Shown: positions 1 to 9,785, counted from the first letter of the stretch. The stretch: DNA of 64,000 nt from Morganella morganii (GCF_003996855.1 NZ_NRQY01000001.1:1711673-1775672); one strand, 5' to 3'. Program-made: numbers and translations. Notes: generated by a model from the sequence alone, not told the origin.

Positions 1-626
1 AAGAGTACAACGGGGTAATGCCGACCCGTGAATGGAAACAGCGGCGCTATAAGAAGCAATGGTATCAGGGTGATACCATCCCGGTCGGGATCGGCCAGGG
101 CTACTGGACATCAACGCCAATCCAGATGTCAAAAGCGCTTAATACCCTGATAAATGATGGTGTGGTGAAAACGCCGCATCTGCTGCTCGGTACCAAAGAA
201 GGTGACGGTATGCTGCCGTATGAGCAGAAAGAGTACATTACCATCGGTGATATTCATTCCGGTTACTGGGAGCTGGCAAAATCCGGGATGTACGGCGTGG
301 CTAACGCGCCGAACGGCACCGGTCGCAAATTTTTTGCCGGTACGCCATACAAAGCAGCTGCAAAATCCGGGACAGCGCAGGTGTTCAGCTATGAAACCTA
401 TAACGCCAGCAAACTGGCGGAACGTCTGCGCGACCATAAATTAATGATTGCCTACGCACCCTACGATAACCCGAGAGTGGCAGTAACCATTATTCTGGAA
501 AACGGCGGTGCAGGCCCAGCTGTGGGCACTCTGGTCCGCCAGATCCTTGATCATGTCCTGCTGGGTGATAACAACACGGTGCTGCCTGATGCCCCGCCAT
601 CGCCGCCCGGCAGTGAGACTGAGTAA
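1..626 (+). CDS. mrdA: Peptidoglycan D,D-transpeptidase PBP2, C-terminal part (cut by window start)
   Basis: This is the last ~208 codons of penicillin-binding protein 2, the inner-membrane transpeptidase that cross-links peptidoglycan during rod elongation. The visible part is the end of the transpeptidase domain. It holds the third active-site motif (K-S-G in [10 protein letters not shown]) and the conserved tail [17 protein letters not shown], both very close to E. coli PBP2. The reading frame is open from base 3, so the start and the SxxK and SxN motifs lie outside the window. The stop codon overlaps the mrdB start (TAATG), as expected for the mrdAB operon. Identity is secure; only completeness is unknown. 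Confidence 0.97.
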   Translation, partial: EYNGVMPTREWKQRRYKKQWYQGDTIPVGIGQGYWTSTPIQMSKALNTLINDGVVKTPHLLLGTKEGDGMLPYEQKEYITIGDIHSGYWELAKSGMYGVANAPNGTGRKFFAGTPYKAAAKSGTAQVFSYETYNASKLAERLRDHKLMIAYAPYDNPRVAVTIILENGGAGPAVGTLVRQILDHVLLGDNNTVLPDAPPSPPGSETE

Positions 627-1744
627 TGCCCATGACTGATAATCCGCGCAAAGTATCTCTGATGACCCGCATGCACATCGACTTCCCGTTGCTGGTGCTG
701 CTGCTGATCCTGCTGGTTTACAGTGCATTTGTGCTGTGGAGCGCCAGCGGGCTGGACCCGGAAATGATGGAGCGCCGCCTCGGTCAGATTTTCTCCGGCA
801 TCATTATTATGCTGATCCTGGCACAAATTCCGCCCCGGGTGTATGAAACCTGGGCACCGCATCTCTATATTGTCTGTGTGATCCTGCTGATCTTTGTTGA
901 TGTGTTCGGACAGATCAGTAAAGGTGCGCAGCGCTGGCTGGATCTGGGAATTATCCGCTTCCAGCCGTCTGAGATTGCCAAAATTGCGGTTCCGCTGATG
1001 GTGGCGCGGTTTATGAACCGCGACCAGTGTCCGCCGTCACTGAAAAATACCGCCATTGCACTGATACTGGTTGTTGTGCCGACCCTGCTGGTGGCCGCAC
1101 AGCCTGATCTCGGGACGTCCATTCTGGTCGCTGCCTCCGGTATTTTTGTGCTGTTCCTGGCCGGGATGAGCTGGCGTCTTATCGGGATCGCGCTGCTGCT
1201 GCTCGCTGCCTTTATTCCGCTGCTCTGGTTTTTTCTGATGCACGATTATCAGCGCGGCCGCGTGATGATGCTGCTCGATCCGGAAACCGACCCGCTCGGT
1301 GCCGGTTATCATATTATTCAGTCAAAAATTGCCATCGGCTCCGGCGGACTGGCAGGAAAAGGCTGGATGCTGGGCACCCAATCCCAGCTGGAATTTCTGC
1401 CGGAACGCCATACTGACTTTATCTTTGCGGTTCTCGCGGAAGAGCTGGGGCTGACCGGTGTGATCTTCCTGCTGGTGCTCTATCTGCTGATCATTATGCG
1501 CGGGCTGATGATTGCCGCCCGGGCCCAGAATACCTTCGGGCGGGTGATGGTCGGCGGCCTGATGCTCATCTTCTTTGTCTATGTGTTTGTCAATATCGGC
1601 ATGGTCAGCGGGATTCTGCCGGTGGTCGGTGTGCCGCTGCCGATGATGAGTTACGGTGGCTCGGCGCTGATTGTATTAATGGCAGGGTTTGGTATTGTCA
1701 TGTCAATTCATACACACCGTAAGATGCTGTCAAAAAGCTTATAA
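626..1744 (+). CDS. mrdB: Peptidoglycan glycosyltransferase RodA (SEDS family)
   Basis: RodA is the SEDS-family glycan polymerase of the elongasome and works with PBP2, encoded just upstream. The 372-residue length matches E. coli RodA (370). The protein is almost entirely hydrophobic, with about ten membrane segments. It carries the SEDS signature region around [17 protein letters not shown] followed by [19 protein letters not shown], and the C-terminal [14 protein letters not shown] motif. The ATG overlaps the mrdA stop by one base, so translation is probably coupled. A second in-frame ATG lies two codons downstream. Confidence 0.97.
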   Translation: MPMTDNPRKVSLMTRMHIDFPLLVLLLILLVYSAFVLWSASGLDPEMMERRLGQIFSGIIIMLILAQIPPRVYETWAPHLYIVCVILLIFVDVFGQISKGAQRWLDLGIIRFQPSEIAKIAVPLMVARFMNRDQCPPSLKNTAIALILVVVPTLLVAAQPDLGTSILVAASGIFVLFLAGMSWRLIGIALLLLAAFIPLLWFFLMHDYQRGRVMMLLDPETDPLGAGYHIIQSKIAIGSGGLAGKGWMLGTQSQLEFLPERHTDFIFAVLAEELGLTGVIFLLVLYLLIIMRGLMIAARAQNTFGRVMVGGLMLIFFVYVFVNIGMVSGILPVVGVPLPMMSYGGSALIVLMAGFGIVMSIHTHRKMLSKSL

Positions 1745-1761
1745 TACATTACGAGGTTTTC

Positions 1762-2751
1762 ATGCGTTTACAATGGATTGCGGTCACAGCGATGGCCGCG
1801 TTACTGGCAGGCTGCCCGTCAGTGCAGCCGCCGGTCAAACAGACACCGCCGCCGGGCCCGGCAAAAGAGATTCTCGGCGCCGTACCGGCTTATGAACCGC
1901 TGCATCCTGGCGCGAATAATGATTATGTCCGTAATGGTCAGCAATATCAGATTGTCCGTGACCCGGAAAACTTCAGTCAGCAGGGTTATGCCTGGATTTA
2001 CGGCCAGGCACAGAACGGCAACCGGACAGCCACCGGCGAAATCGTTAACAGCGCCGAACTGACCGCCTCCCACCCGACTTTGCCAATCCCGGGCTATGTA
2101 CGCGTGACCAATATGGCGAATAACCGCATGATGGTGGTGCGGATAAACGATCGCGGCCCGTATATGCCGAGCAAACAGGTCGGGCTTTCCCGCGCAGTAG
2201 CGGATCGCCTGAACCTGCTGCCGAACACTAAAATTAAAATTGACCCGATTGTGGTCACGGAAGACGGTTCTCTGAGCGGTACCGGGACTGTCGGCACTGT
2301 GGTCGCCAAACAGAGCTATGCCCTGCCGGGCCGCCCGGAACTGGGAAAAACCAGTGCTCTCGGTACGCCGGTAACCAACACCACCCCGGTGGTGCCGATC
2401 AACAGCCGTCCGGTCATGGCACAGCCGCAACCGGAATCTGCCCTGATCCCGGCCGTGAAACAGCCTGCTGCACCGGCAGAAACACAAACTGAAAACACAG
2501 CCGCACCCGCACCGCAACAGGCCGCTGTCAGCGGTTACCGTGTCCAGGTGGGTGCTGTGGCGAGTGCGGAACGCGCATCACAATGGCAGAAGGAGCTCAG
2601 TGACAAACTGGGCGTGCCCGGTATGACAGAATCCTCCGGTGATATTTACCGTGTTCAGCTGGGGCCGTTTACCAGCCGTGAACGGGCCGCTGAGGTTCAG
2701 GGACGCCTTCAGCAGCAGCTGAATATGAATTCATTTATCCTGGCACCGTAA
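1762..2751 (+). CDS. rlpA: Septal ring lytic transglycosylase / lipoprotein RlpA
   Basis: RlpA is an outer-membrane lipoprotein that sits at the division septum and, in some species, cleaves denuded glycan strands. A lipoprotein signal ends at the lipobox LLAGC, with the lipidated Cys at residue 18. A double-psi beta-barrel domain follows at about 70-160 (RVTNMANNRMMVVRINDRGPY), then a Pro/Ala-rich linker at about 200-255. A C-terminal SPOR domain at about 255-329 (SGYRVQVGAVASAERASQW) binds glycan strands. It sits 17 bp after mrdB in the conserved mrdAB-rlpA-dacA order. Catalytic activity is not certain, since enterobacterial RlpA is often regarded as inactive. Confidence 0.95.
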   Translation: MRLQWIAVTAMAALLAGCPSVQPPVKQTPPPGPAKEILGAVPAYEPLHPGANNDYVRNGQQYQIVRDPENFSQQGYAWIYGQAQNGNRTATGEIVNSAELTASHPTLPIPGYVRVTNMANNRMMVVRINDRGPYMPSKQVGLSRAVADRLNLLPNTKIKIDPIVVTEDGSLSGTGTVGTVVAKQSYALPGRPELGKTSALGTPVTNTTPVVPINSRPVMAQPQPESALIPAVKQPAAPAETQTENTAAPAPQQAAVSGYRVQVGAVASAERASQWQKELSDKLGVPGMTESSGDIYRVQLGPFTSRERAAEVQGRLQQQLNMNSFILAP

Positions 2752-2773
2752 AACAGGCAGTGATAACACTACG

Positions 2774-2812
2774 CGCTGTCATAGCACTTTTGCTATGATA
2801 GCGTTTCTTTTT
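2774..2812 (+). terminator. Rho-independent terminator after rlpA
   Basis: Arms 2774-2786 (CGCTGTCATAGCA) and 2791-2803 pair over 13 bp, with one G-U wobble, around a four-base loop. TTTCTTTTT follows. It should end the mrdAB-rlpA transcript before dacA. Confidence 0.85.
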
Positions 2813-2843
2813 CACCGGCATCATCAATGTTGTTTTAACACTC

Positions 2844-4058
2844 ATGAAATACGCAACGACTTATCAACACCGCGCCGGGCGCCTGGCCGCTTTCGGTCTG
2901 ACCCTGGCATTGAGCGCCGCAGCTTCTGCCGCTGATGTTCCGAACCTGAATACCACAATCCCGGCTGTACCGGATATTGAAGCAGAATCCTATATTCTGA
3001 TGGATTACCACTCCGGAAAGGTACTGGCTGAGAAAAACGCCGATATCCGTCGTGATCCCGCCAGCCTGACCAAAATGATGACCAGCTATGTCATCGGCCA
3101 GGCAATGAACACCGGCAAATTCACACCGGAAACCATGGTCACTATCGGGGAAAATGCCTGGGCGACCGGTAACCCGGTGTTCCGCGGCTCCTCACTGATG
3201 TTCCTCAAACCGGGCGAACGCGTCAGCGTATCTGACCTGAGCCGCGGTATTAACCTGCAATCCGGTAATGATGCCTGTGTGGCGATGGCGGAATTTGTTG
3301 CCGGCGACCAGGAGACCTTTGTCGGTCAGATGAACCAGTATGTGGCTCAGCTTGGTCTGAAAAACACCCATTTTAAAACCGTTCACGGGCTGGATTCCGA
3401 AGGTCAGTACAGTACTGCCCGGGATATGGCGCTGATTGGTCAGGCAATGATCCGTGACGTGCCGAATGAATACGCTATCTATAAAGAGCGCTCATTCACC
3501 TATAATAATATTACCCAGCAAAACCGTAACGATCTGCTGGGTGATAAAAGCCTGAATGCGGACGGGATTAAAACCGGTCACACCAGCGGCGCGGGCTATA
3601 ACCTGGTGGCGTCAGCCACTGAAGGGGATATGCGTCTTATTTCCGTTGTGATGGGCACCAAATCAGCCAAAGCCCGTAATGCGGAAAGCAAAAAGCTGCT
3701 TACGTGGGGTTTCCGTTTCTTTGAAACCGTCAAACCGATGCAGAAAGATAACCCGCTGGTCTCAGAAATCGTCTGGTTCGGGGATAAAGACAAAGTGCAG
3801 TTAGGGGTGGAAAATGATGTCTATATCACCATTCCGCGTGGTCGTCTGAAAGATCTGAAAGCCGGTTTTGTCCTGACCGATCCGGAACTGCACGCGCCAC
3901 TGGCCAAAAATCAGGTGGTCGGCACGATTAACTTCCAGCTCGACAACCAGATTATTGAAACCCGGCCGCTGGTCGTCACTGAAGCGGTACCGGAAGGTAA
4001 CTTCTTCAGCCGTCTGATCGACTATATCCGCCTGCTGTTCCACCGCTGGTTCGGCTGA
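2844..4058 (+). CDS. dacA: D-alanyl-D-alanine carboxypeptidase PBP5
   Basis: PBP5 removes the terminal D-Ala from peptidoglycan pentapeptides in the periplasm and controls cross-linking and cell shape. A signal peptide ends near [11 protein letters not shown]. All three penicilloyl-serine motifs are visible: SxxK in [12 protein letters not shown], SxN in [13 protein letters not shown], and KTG in [13 protein letters not shown]. The C-terminal beta-rich domain ends in an amphipathic membrane-anchoring helix ([18 protein letters not shown]). The length of 404 fits E. coli PBP5 (403). It is transcribed separately from rlpA, since a terminator lies between them. Confidence 0.97.
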   Translation: MKYATTYQHRAGRLAAFGLTLALSAAASAADVPNLNTTIPAVPDIEAESYILMDYHSGKVLAEKNADIRRDPASLTKMMTSYVIGQAMNTGKFTPETMVTIGENAWATGNPVFRGSSLMFLKPGERVSVSDLSRGINLQSGNDACVAMAEFVAGDQETFVGQMNQYVAQLGLKNTHFKTVHGLDSEGQYSTARDMALIGQAMIRDVPNEYAIYKERSFTYNNITQQNRNDLLGDKSLNADGIKTGHTSGAGYNLVASATEGDMRLISVVMGTKSAKARNAESKKLLTWGFRFFETVKPMQKDNPLVSEIVWFGDKDKVQLGVENDVYITIPRGRLKDLKAGFVLTDPELHAPLAKNQVVGTINFQLDNQIIETRPLVVTEAVPEGNFFSRLIDYIRLLFHRWFG

Positions 4059-4061
4059 AGA

Positions 4062-4110
4062 CTTGAAATCAGATGAACTATCCCCATATTTAATTCATCT
4101 GAAGTTTTGC
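4062..4110 (+). terminator. Hairpin between dacA and ybeD (weak terminator or attenuator)
   Basis: CAGATGAA at 4070-4077 pairs perfectly with TTCATCTG at 4094-4101, and flanking ACTT/AAGT bases can extend the stem past a bulge. The following GTTTTGCTTTA is a poor T-tract, so read-through into ybeD is likely. Confidence 0.45.
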
Positions 4111-4127
4111 TTTATTAAGGAGCACCC

Positions 4128-4391
4128 ATGAAAACCAAACTTGATGAACTGTTAGAGTTCCCCTGCTCATTTACCTACAAAGTGATGGGTGCCGCTGAAC
4201 CGGAATTAGTGAATGATGTTCTGGAAGTAATTCAGCGCCACGCGCCGGGTGACTACAGTCCGTCAATCAAACCGAGCAGCAAAGGAACCTATCATTCCGT
4301 TTCTGTGACGATTGATGCAACACACATTGAGCAGATCGAGAATCTGTACGAAGAATTAGGCGCGTTAGAGCGCGTCAGAATGGTGTTATAA
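4128..4391 (+). CDS. ybeD: DUF493 family protein YbeD
   Basis: This small (87 aa) cytoplasmic protein of the DUF493/YbeD family has a ferredoxin-like alpha/beta fold resembling ACT or regulatory domains. Its biochemical role is not established; linkage to lipB suggests a regulatory link with lipoate metabolism. The start ([20 protein letters not shown]) has a good Shine-Dalgarno, AAGGAG, at 4119-4124. A strong terminator follows directly. Confidence 0.93.
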   Translation: MKTKLDELLEFPCSFTYKVMGAAEPELVNDVLEVIQRHAPGDYSPSIKPSSKGTYHSVSVTIDATHIEQIENLYEELGALERVRMVL

Positions 4392-4414
4392 CACTGTCAT
4401 TTCTTCATCATTTC

Positions 4415-4443
4415 AGGCCGCCTTTCAGGGCGGCCTTTTTTTA
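4415..4443 (+). terminator. Rho-independent terminator after ybeD
   Basis: AGGCCGCC (4415-4422) pairs with GGCGGCCT (4429-4436) around a short loop, followed by a run of seven or more T. Confidence 0.93.
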
Positions 4444-4532
4444 TCCCTCTGAACATTTTATGCCCGTCACTGGTACGCGTTTGCCGTGCGCGTTATACTG
4501 CTGACCCGGCATACCGAACTGAAGATACCATT

Positions 4533-5165
4533 TTGCAAAACAACACCATCATTTTACGTCAGCTGGGCCTGCGGCCTTATCACCCTGTTTCCGAAGCCAT
4601 GCACCAATTTACTGAGCAGCGTACTGCGGAAACCGGAAACGAGATCTGGCTGGTCGAGCATGAGCGCGTTTTTACCCAGGGTCAGGCCGGTAAATCAGAG
4701 CACGTCCTTGCCCCCGGCGATATCCCCGTGATCCAATCCGATCGCGGCGGCCAGGTGACCTATCACGGTCCGGGACAGCAGATCATGTATGTGCTGATTG
4801 ACCTTAAGCGTGACAAAATCGGTGTGCGCGAACTGGTATCCGCCCTGGAAAATGCCGTGGTTGAAACCCTGAAACAGTGGAATATTGACGCTTACCCGCG
4901 CCCGGATGCCCCCGGTGTTTATGTGGCGGGTGATAAAATCTGTTCACTCGGTCTGCGTATCCGCAACGGTCGCTCATTTCACGGGCTGGCGCTCAATATC
5001 AATATGGATCTTGAGCCTTTTCACCGCATTAATCCCTGTGGTTATGCCGGTCTTGCCATGACGCAAATGGCTGATTTTGTTCCCGGTATTACCCTTGCAG
5101 ATGTTCAGCCTGTGCTGACCGCACAATTCTGCCGGCAATTAGGATTCCAACTTGCCGCAGAATAG
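4533..5165 (+). CDS. lipB: Octanoyl-[acyl carrier protein]:protein N-octanoyltransferase
   Basis: LipB moves octanoyl groups from ACP onto the lipoyl domains of 2-oxoacid dehydrogenases and the glycine cleavage H protein, the first step of lipoate synthesis. Conserved blocks include [21 protein letters not shown], the loop [13 protein letters not shown], the lysine in [14 protein letters not shown] and the acyl-thioester cysteine in [10 protein letters not shown]. The best start is TTG at 4533, giving [13 protein letters not shown], which aligns with the N-terminus of the family. No upstream in-frame ATG gives a sensible protein. Length is 210 (E. coli 213). Confidence 0.95.
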   Translation: MQNNTIILRQLGLRPYHPVSEAMHQFTEQRTAETGNEIWLVEHERVFTQGQAGKSEHVLAPGDIPVIQSDRGGQVTYHGPGQQIMYVLIDLKRDKIGVRELVSALENAVVETLKQWNIDAYPRPDAPGVYVAGDKICSLGLRIRNGRSFHGLALNINMDLEPFHRINPCGYAGLAMTQMADFVPGITLADVQPVLTAQFCRQLGFQLAAE

Positions 5166-5296
5166 TGATATAATTTTTTTAACATTTTTAAAAAGATTTT
5201 TAAAAGATTGATGATATTGTTACATTCAGCAGACAGGCCGTCACCACGGCGCTCATCAATCACAATCCGATGAATCTAACCGGAAATGACATAAAC

Positions 5297-6262
5297 ATGA
5301 GTAAACCAATTCAGATGGAGCGCGGTATCAAGTACCGCGACGCCGATAAAATGGCGCTTATCCCGGTCAAAAACCTGGTATCAGAGACGACCGAACGATT
5401 ACGCAAACCAAGCTGGATGAAAATCAAACTTCCGGCTGATTCCCATAAAATCAAGGGGATCAAAGATGCAATGCGCCGTAACGGCCTGCATTCTGTCTGT
5501 GAGGAAGCCTCCTGCCCGAACCTGAGCGAATGCTTTAACCACGGTACCGCCACGTTTATGATCCTCGGGGCTATCTGTACCCGCCGCTGCCCGTTCTGTG
5601 ACGTTGCCCACGGCCGCCCGAATGCGCCGGATGCCAACGAGCCGCAGAAACTCGGTCAGACCATCAAAGATATGGGACTGCGCTACGTGGTGATCACCTC
5701 TGTCGACCGTGATGACCTGCGTGACGGCGGCGCTCAGCACTTTGCTGACTGTATCACCGCTATCCGCGATCACAGCCCGGCCATTAAAATTGAAACCCTG
5801 GTGCCGGACTTCCGCGGCCGCATGGATAAAGCACTGGAAATCCTGACCGCCACCCCGCCGGATGTTTTCAACCACAACCTGGAAAACGTACCGCGTGTTT
5901 ACCGCCAGGTGCGCCCGGGTGCTAACTATGAGTGGTCACTGAAACTGCTGGAACGCTTTAAAGAAGCCCATCCGGAGATCCCGACCAAATCCGGTCTGAT
6001 GGTCGGCTTAGGCGAAACCAATGAAGAGATCCTGGATGTTATGCGCGACCTGCGCCGCCACGGCGTCACTATGCTGACGCTGGGACAGTATCTCCAGCCG
6101 AGCCGCCGCCACCTGCCGGTTCAGCGTTATGTCAGCCCGGAAGAGTTTGAGGAAATGAAAGCCGAAGCAATGGCAATGGGCTTCACCCATGCTGCCTGCG
6201 GCCCGTTTGTCCGCTCTTCTTACCATGCTGATTTACAGGCCAAAGGCGAAGAAGTTAAATAA
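5297..6262 (+). CDS. lipA: Lipoyl synthase (radical SAM)
   Basis: LipA inserts two sulfur atoms into protein-bound octanoate using two [4Fe-4S] clusters. The auxiliary cluster motif C-x4-C-x5-C is seen in [12 protein letters not shown]. The radical SAM motif C-x3-C-x2-C is seen in CTRRCPFC. The family tail ending in [10 protein letters not shown] is intact. I place the start at 5297 ([15 protein letters not shown]), which gives 321 residues, exactly the E. coli length. An in-frame ATG at 5270 would add nine non-conserved residues. An AT-rich 130-bp gap separates it from lipB and probably holds its own promoter. Confidence 0.96.
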   Translation: MSKPIQMERGIKYRDADKMALIPVKNLVSETTERLRKPSWMKIKLPADSHKIKGIKDAMRRNGLHSVCEEASCPNLSECFNHGTATFMILGAICTRRCPFCDVAHGRPNAPDANEPQKLGQTIKDMGLRYVVITSVDRDDLRDGGAQHFADCITAIRDHSPAIKIETLVPDFRGRMDKALEILTATPPDVFNHNLENVPRVYRQVRPGANYEWSLKLLERFKEAHPEIPTKSGLMVGLGETNEEILDVMRDLRRHGVTMLTLGQYLQPSRRHLPVQRYVSPEEFEEMKAEAMAMGFTHAACGPFVRSSYHADLQAKGEEVK

Positions 6263-6288
6263 TTCCCCGCAGTTCTGTGAATACCTGA

Positions 6289-6317
6289 AACCGCCGCTGA
6301 AAATGGCGGTTTTTTTA
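6289..6317 (+). terminator. Rho-independent terminator after lipA
   Basis: AACCGCC (6289-6295) pairs with GGCGGTT (6305-6311), with a T-tract running to 6317. Confidence 0.88.
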
Positions 6318-6339
6318 TGCCACTCCGGTGATGACGCTG

Positions 6340-6435
6340 GTAACGGGCAAAACGAAAAGCCGCTGTAAACACATCCTTGTGCGCTCGGATCGCGCCATCC
6401 ATGGCGCTTACGCTTTTCGTTCGCCTGCCCGTTAC
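6340..6435. repeat. Imperfect palindromic intergenic element, ~96 bp
   Basis: The outer arms 6340-6360 and 6412-6435 are inverted repeats (GTAACGGGC...ACGAAAAGC against its complement, with a three-base insertion in the right arm). They enclose a GC-rich core containing GCGCTCGGATCGCGCCATCC and its own palindrome GCGCCATCCATGGCGC. There is no ORF and no T-tract. The structure looks like a dispersed intergenic palindrome of the REP/ERIC kind, but copy number cannot be seen from one window. It fills most of the 300-bp gap after lipA. Confidence 0.6.
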
Positions 6436-6564
6436 CGGCGTTTTACCTGACCGGAAAACAGCTCAATGATATATGTCTTTTGTGCTCTGCCCCGCTGCCG
6501 CTATTCCCACCGCTACTGATGCGGATTATGATGCGTCCCATATCACATTATTAATGAGTAAATT

Positions 6565-7384
6565 ATGAAACGTAGTGGTGTTTTATGTCTGACCGCTCTG
6601 GCTCCTGCTGTCTGGGGCAGTACCTACCTGGTGACAACCGAAATGCTGCCGGCAGGTTATCCGATGACTGTCGCCATGCTGCGTGCCTTACCGGCCGGTC
6701 TGCTGCTGATGCTGTTTATCCGGCAGTTGCCGAAAGGGATCTGGTGGGGGCGGATTTTCGTTCTCGGGGCGCTGAACTTCGCTGTGTTCTGGTGGCTGTT
6801 GTTTGTCTCGGCCTATCGTCTGCCGGGTGGCGTGGCTGCGACGGTCGGAGCTATTCAGCCGTTGATTGTGCTGCTGCTCTCCCGTATGGTGCTGGGAAAT
6901 GTGCTGAAACCGCTGGCAGTGCTCGGCGCATTGTGCGGGATAGGCGGGGTGGCACTGCTGTTACTGACCCCTCAGGCAAAACTTGACAGCATCGGTATTA
7001 TTGCCGGATTAGCCGGCGCCCTTTCCATGGCAGCCGGATGTCTCACCGCTGACCTTTACCACGTGGCAGCTCACTGCGGGCGGATTACTCCTGCTCCCGG
7101 TCTCTCTGCTGCTAGAACCGGCACTGCCGCCGCTGACACTGCTCAATATCAGCGGGTTACTGTATCTGGGGCTGATTGGTGCCGCACTGACGTATCTGTT
7201 CTGGTTTCGCGGACTGGCGATCCCCGGGCCGAACTCCGTGGCATCGCTCGGTTTTCTCAGTCCGCTGACGGCCGTACTGCTGGGCTGGTTTGTACTGGAT
7301 CAGCAACTGAGTCTGTTACAGTGTGCGGGGGTGATGGTGGTGATCGGCAGTGTCTGGCTCAGCCAGGTCGCCAACCGGCGCTGA
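6565..7384 (+). pseudogene. Frameshifted EamA/DMT-family exporter
   Basis: The first ~155 codons (MKRSGVLCLTALAPAVWGST...) encode the N-terminal EamA repeat of a ten-helix drug/metabolite transporter. After about 7030-7045 that frame turns into non-hydrophobic sequence. The frame one base later instead continues with typical second-EamA sequence (LTFTTWQLTAGGLLLLP, GLIGAALTYLFWFRGLA, SVASLGFLSPLTAVLLGWF) to a TGA at 7382-7384. The junction lacks the last part of a transmembrane segment, so a deletion of 3n+2 bases fits best. The joined length of ~273 codons is short for the family (~290-300). Substrate is unknown. A single sequencing indel would not restore the missing residues. Confidence 0.78.
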
Positions 7385-7391
7385 TATAAAA

Positions 7392-7423
7392 AAAACCCGT
7401 TACCATGGTGAGTAACGGGTTTT
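7392..7423. terminator. Bidirectional terminator between the EamA pseudogene and cspE
   Basis: AAAACCCGTTAC (7392-7403) and GTAACGGGTTTT (7412-7423) form a 12-bp stem with an eight-base loop. The minus-strand T-run (complement of the A-run at 7388-7395) is the longer one, so it mainly serves cspE. Confidence 0.88.
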
Positions 7424-7475
7424 CGTCACGGTAATGTCGAATTAAAATAACGGTTACGGTATGGCAGATTACAAC

Positions 7476-7685
7476 TTAAATCGAGACAACGTTTGCAGCA
7501 GACGGGCCTTTCGCGCCATCAACAATTTCAAATTCCACTCTCTGGCCTTCTGCCAGTGTTTTGAAACCGTCGTTCAGAATTGCAGAGAAGCGAACAAACA
7601 CATCTTTGCTGCCGTCTTCCGGAGTGATAAAACCGAAACCTTTTGCTTCGTTAAACCACTTCACGTTACCTTTGCGCTTTGACAT
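7476..7685 (-). CDS. cspE: Cold shock-like protein CspE
   Basis: This 69-residue single-domain cold-shock protein is an RNA chaperone and antiterminator. RNP1 is intact (KGFGFI). RNP2 reads VFVRF where the family normally has VFVHF, an H-to-R change in an RNA-contacting position (codon CGC). The sequence [19 protein letters not shown] with the tail [10 protein letters not shown] is closer to CspE than to CspC or CspA. About 200 bp upstream are free of genes and may hold a long leader. Confidence 0.94.
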   Translation of the reverse strand: MSKRKGNVKWFNEAKGFGFITPEDGSKDVFVRFSAILNDGFKTLAEGQRVEFEIVDGAKGPSAANVVSI

Positions 7686-7883
7686 TCAAAAAACCTTTTA
7701 ACAAGTGATAGTACTTCATCAGTACCCGGCCAGTCGTTATCAGACTGTATTGATCCTGCCGGGCAATCTGGTTCGATACTAAACTACCCGCCGGATAATG
7801 ATATTATGGGAGATATTCCGCTGATATACCAGAGGATTTGTCCTGGTTATTTTAACCGGCAGCAGGATTTTCCGCCTTTCCGC

Positions 7884-8351
7884 TCAGAGAACCCCTTCAT
7901 GGCGCAGCAGCCACTGCTTGATATCCAGCCCGCTGCTGTAGCCACCCATTGAGCCGTCGTGTGCAATCACCCGGTGGCACGGAATAATCAGACAAATCGA
8001 GTTACGCCCGTTTGCCATGCCGACCGCGCGACAGTAATTAGCCGACCCCAGTTTTAACGCCAGATCTTTATAAGACCATGTGACTGCAAACGGAATCGTT
8101 GATAACTGTGCCCACACCCGGGTCTGAAATCCGGTACCGTGCGGATTGAGTTTCACACTGAAATCCTGCCGTTTCCCGGCAAAATAGTCATTCAGCTCGT
8201 GAATGCACTGCCTGATATGCGGATTATCACTGTCTGTCTGCTCAGGTGCAGTATCATCAAATCCCAGTTCAGTGATCCCCTGCTCATCCGCGCTGATGGT
8301 GATATAACGGCGGGGAAATCCGGTTGGAGCGTTTATATAAGTCGTCGCCAT
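7884..8351 (-). CDS. ogt: Methylated-DNA-[protein]-cysteine S-methyltransferase (Ogt type)
   Basis: This 155-residue suicide repair enzyme transfers alkyl groups from O6-alkylguanine or O4-alkylthymine to its own cysteine. The active-site motif is IPCHRVIAHDGSMGGY. The helix-turn-helix region with the arginine finger is YCRAVGMANGRN. The C-terminal WLLRHEGVL is typical. I chose ATG 8351 (MATTYINAPTGF). An upstream ATG at 8456 would add 35 hydrophobic, cysteine-rich residues and run through a perfect palindrome that looks like promoter DNA. The N-terminal ribonuclease-like domain is short for Ogt. Confidence 0.9.
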   Translation of the reverse strand: MATTYINAPTGFPRRYITISADEQGITELGFDDTAPEQTDSDNPHIRQCIHELNDYFAGKRQDFSVKLNPHGTGFQTRVWAQLSTIPFAVTWSYKDLALKLGSANYCRAVGMANGRNSICLIIPCHRVIAHDGSMGGYSSGLDIKQWLLRHEGVL

Positions 8352-8370
8352 ACGTTTGCCCTTTGTGCTG

Positions 8371-8388
8371 GTTTTGCTATAGCAAAAC
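8371..8388. promoter_or_regulatory. Perfect 18-bp palindrome upstream of ogt (candidate operator)
   Basis: GTTTTGCTATAGCAAAAC is a perfect 9+9 palindrome 20 bp upstream of the chosen ogt start. It has no loop, so it suits a dimeric DNA-binding protein better than an RNA hairpin. It does not match a LexA box or the Ada box. Confidence 0.45.
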
Positions 8389-8472
8389 CTAATTATGATA
8401 AAGAGACAAACATCATTTACGTCATTCATCTCACAACAGAGAAAATAACGAGGCAAATGAATTCATGCAAGT

Positions 8473-8505
8473 CAGTTCACCGGAAAATGATATCCCGGTA
8501 AACTG
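8473..8505. repeat. Inverted repeat downstream of selU
   Basis: CAGTTCACCGG (8473-8483) and CCGGTAAACTG (8495-8505) match over 10 of 11 bases around an 11-bp loop. It sits just past the selU stop on the minus strand and may act as a 3' stabilising or weak terminating hairpin. There is no T-tract. Confidence 0.45.
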
Positions 8506-8532
8506 ATTTATGACGAATGGTGAGACAGCTGA

Positions 8533-9615
8533 TTATTTCAGCCAGTCGGCGACGGCCTCATAAGTGCCGCGAAAGAGGATGCGATCAACTTTTTTGCTCA
8601 GCTGATAGCGGTACATCGGGTCATAATATTCTTCCAGAAGCGGACACAGCCACGAGAAATGGGCTTCGGTATTGCCGCTGCGCCACTGTTCCGCGAGGGC
8701 ATTATCGAGCAGTTCTGTCAGTTCCGCAGCACGCTGCGTGCCGAGCCGCCGCCGGATAGCGGACAGCCCGTGATGCAGATACTCACTGTACGCCTCACGT
8801 CCCCTCTCTTCGCCGTATGCGGCGGTGAAATCATGGGTCATGCGGTCAAAATACTCTTCTTTCAGACGTTCCAGACGGCGCTCAAACGGATCTTCCACCA
8901 CCACCAGCGATGCCTGTGCCATTTGTGCCCGCAGCGGCTCCGGCAGACCGTTGGCACCGATGGCGCGGCCTTCATCTTCCAGCACCCAGCGTGTACCGGC
9001 GTCTTCTTTTTTTATCATGGCGGCAGCGAGATAGTTTTCAAATGTCGCCTGGGCAAACTGCGCCTCCAGCGTGCGGCCGAAAGAGGACCCTCTGTGATGC
9101 GCCAGCCCTTCCAGATCAATCCCGTCAGTCAGTTCGCCCACCAGCGTGGTTTTACCGCTGCCGGTGCAGCCGCCGATCAGAATCACCGGACGCGCCACCA
9201 GCTCTTCCGTCACCCGGATCACCGCCTGACGCAGTGCTTTGTAACCACCTGTGATCAGCGGATATTCCGTTCCCGCATCCCGCAGCCACTGCTGCACGAT
9301 ATGCGAACGCTGACCACCCCGTGCGCAGCAGAGATAACCCTGCGGATACGCCGCACAAGCCGCCAGCCAGGCCGTCATCCGCTGCTCACGGCGTTCACCG
9401 CTGACCAGCTGATGCCCCAGCGCCAGCGCCTTTTCAGCGCCCTGCTGTTTATAGCAGGTGCCGACAGCAGCCCGCTCCTCATCATTCATCAGCGGCAGAT
9501 TGTGTGAAGCAGGCATTGCTCCCTGGCTGAATTCAACCGGCGCGCGGACATCAATCAGCGGGGTATCAGAAGCAAGAAGTGTGCGGATGGTTCGGGAAGA
9601 CGGGGTTAATTCCAT
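8533..9615 (-). CDS. selU: tRNA 2-selenouridine synthase
   Basis: SelU (MnmH/YbbB) replaces the sulfur of 2-thiouridine at the wobble position of tRNA Lys/Glu/Gln with selenium, using a geranylated intermediate. The N-terminal rhodanese domain (about 1-130) carries the catalytic cysteine in [11 protein letters not shown]-loop domain follows with Walker A in [14 protein letters not shown] and a conserved RGSSFG motif. Length is 360 (E. coli 364). The gene is on its own on the minus strand, so the ~315-bp region to nrdH is divergent. selD is not in the window. Confidence 0.95.
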   Translation of the reverse strand: MELTPSSRTIRTLLASDTPLIDVRAPVEFSQGAMPASHNLPLMNDEERAAVGTCYKQQGAEKALALGHQLVSGERREQRMTAWLAACAAYPQGYLCCARGGQRSHIVQQWLRDAGTEYPLITGGYKALRQAVIRVTEELVARPVILIGGCTGSGKTTLVGELTDGIDLEGLAHHRGSSFGRTLEAQFAQATFENYLAAAMIKKEDAGTRWVLEDEGRAIGANGLPEPLRAQMAQASLVVVEDPFERRLERLKEEYFDRMTHDFTAAYGEERGREAYSEYLHHGLSAIRRRLGTQRAAELTELLDNALAEQWRSGNTEAHFSWLCPLLEEYYDPMYRYQLSKKVDRILFRGTYEAVADWLK

Positions 9616-9785
9616 AATAAATGTGTGATTTCAGTTCAGATGCCAATAGATTCAGCTGTCTGCAAAAGACAGTTCAGATTTTTTTATTGTACGCCTGCTG
9701 GGGGCATTTGTCGCTGCGGATTTTCCGCCGCCGCATACTCACCGTGCGGACAGTTCATCGTGCATTTACTCACATCCGGATTAAT

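Noticed and set aside
5270..5296. Earlier ATG for lipA
   Set aside because: Adds nine residues absent from the family; the downstream ATG gives exactly the E. coli length.
6565..7389. Single 274-residue transporter read straight through in the first frame
   Set aside because: After residue ~155 that frame loses hydrophobicity and family sequence, both of which continue in the next frame.
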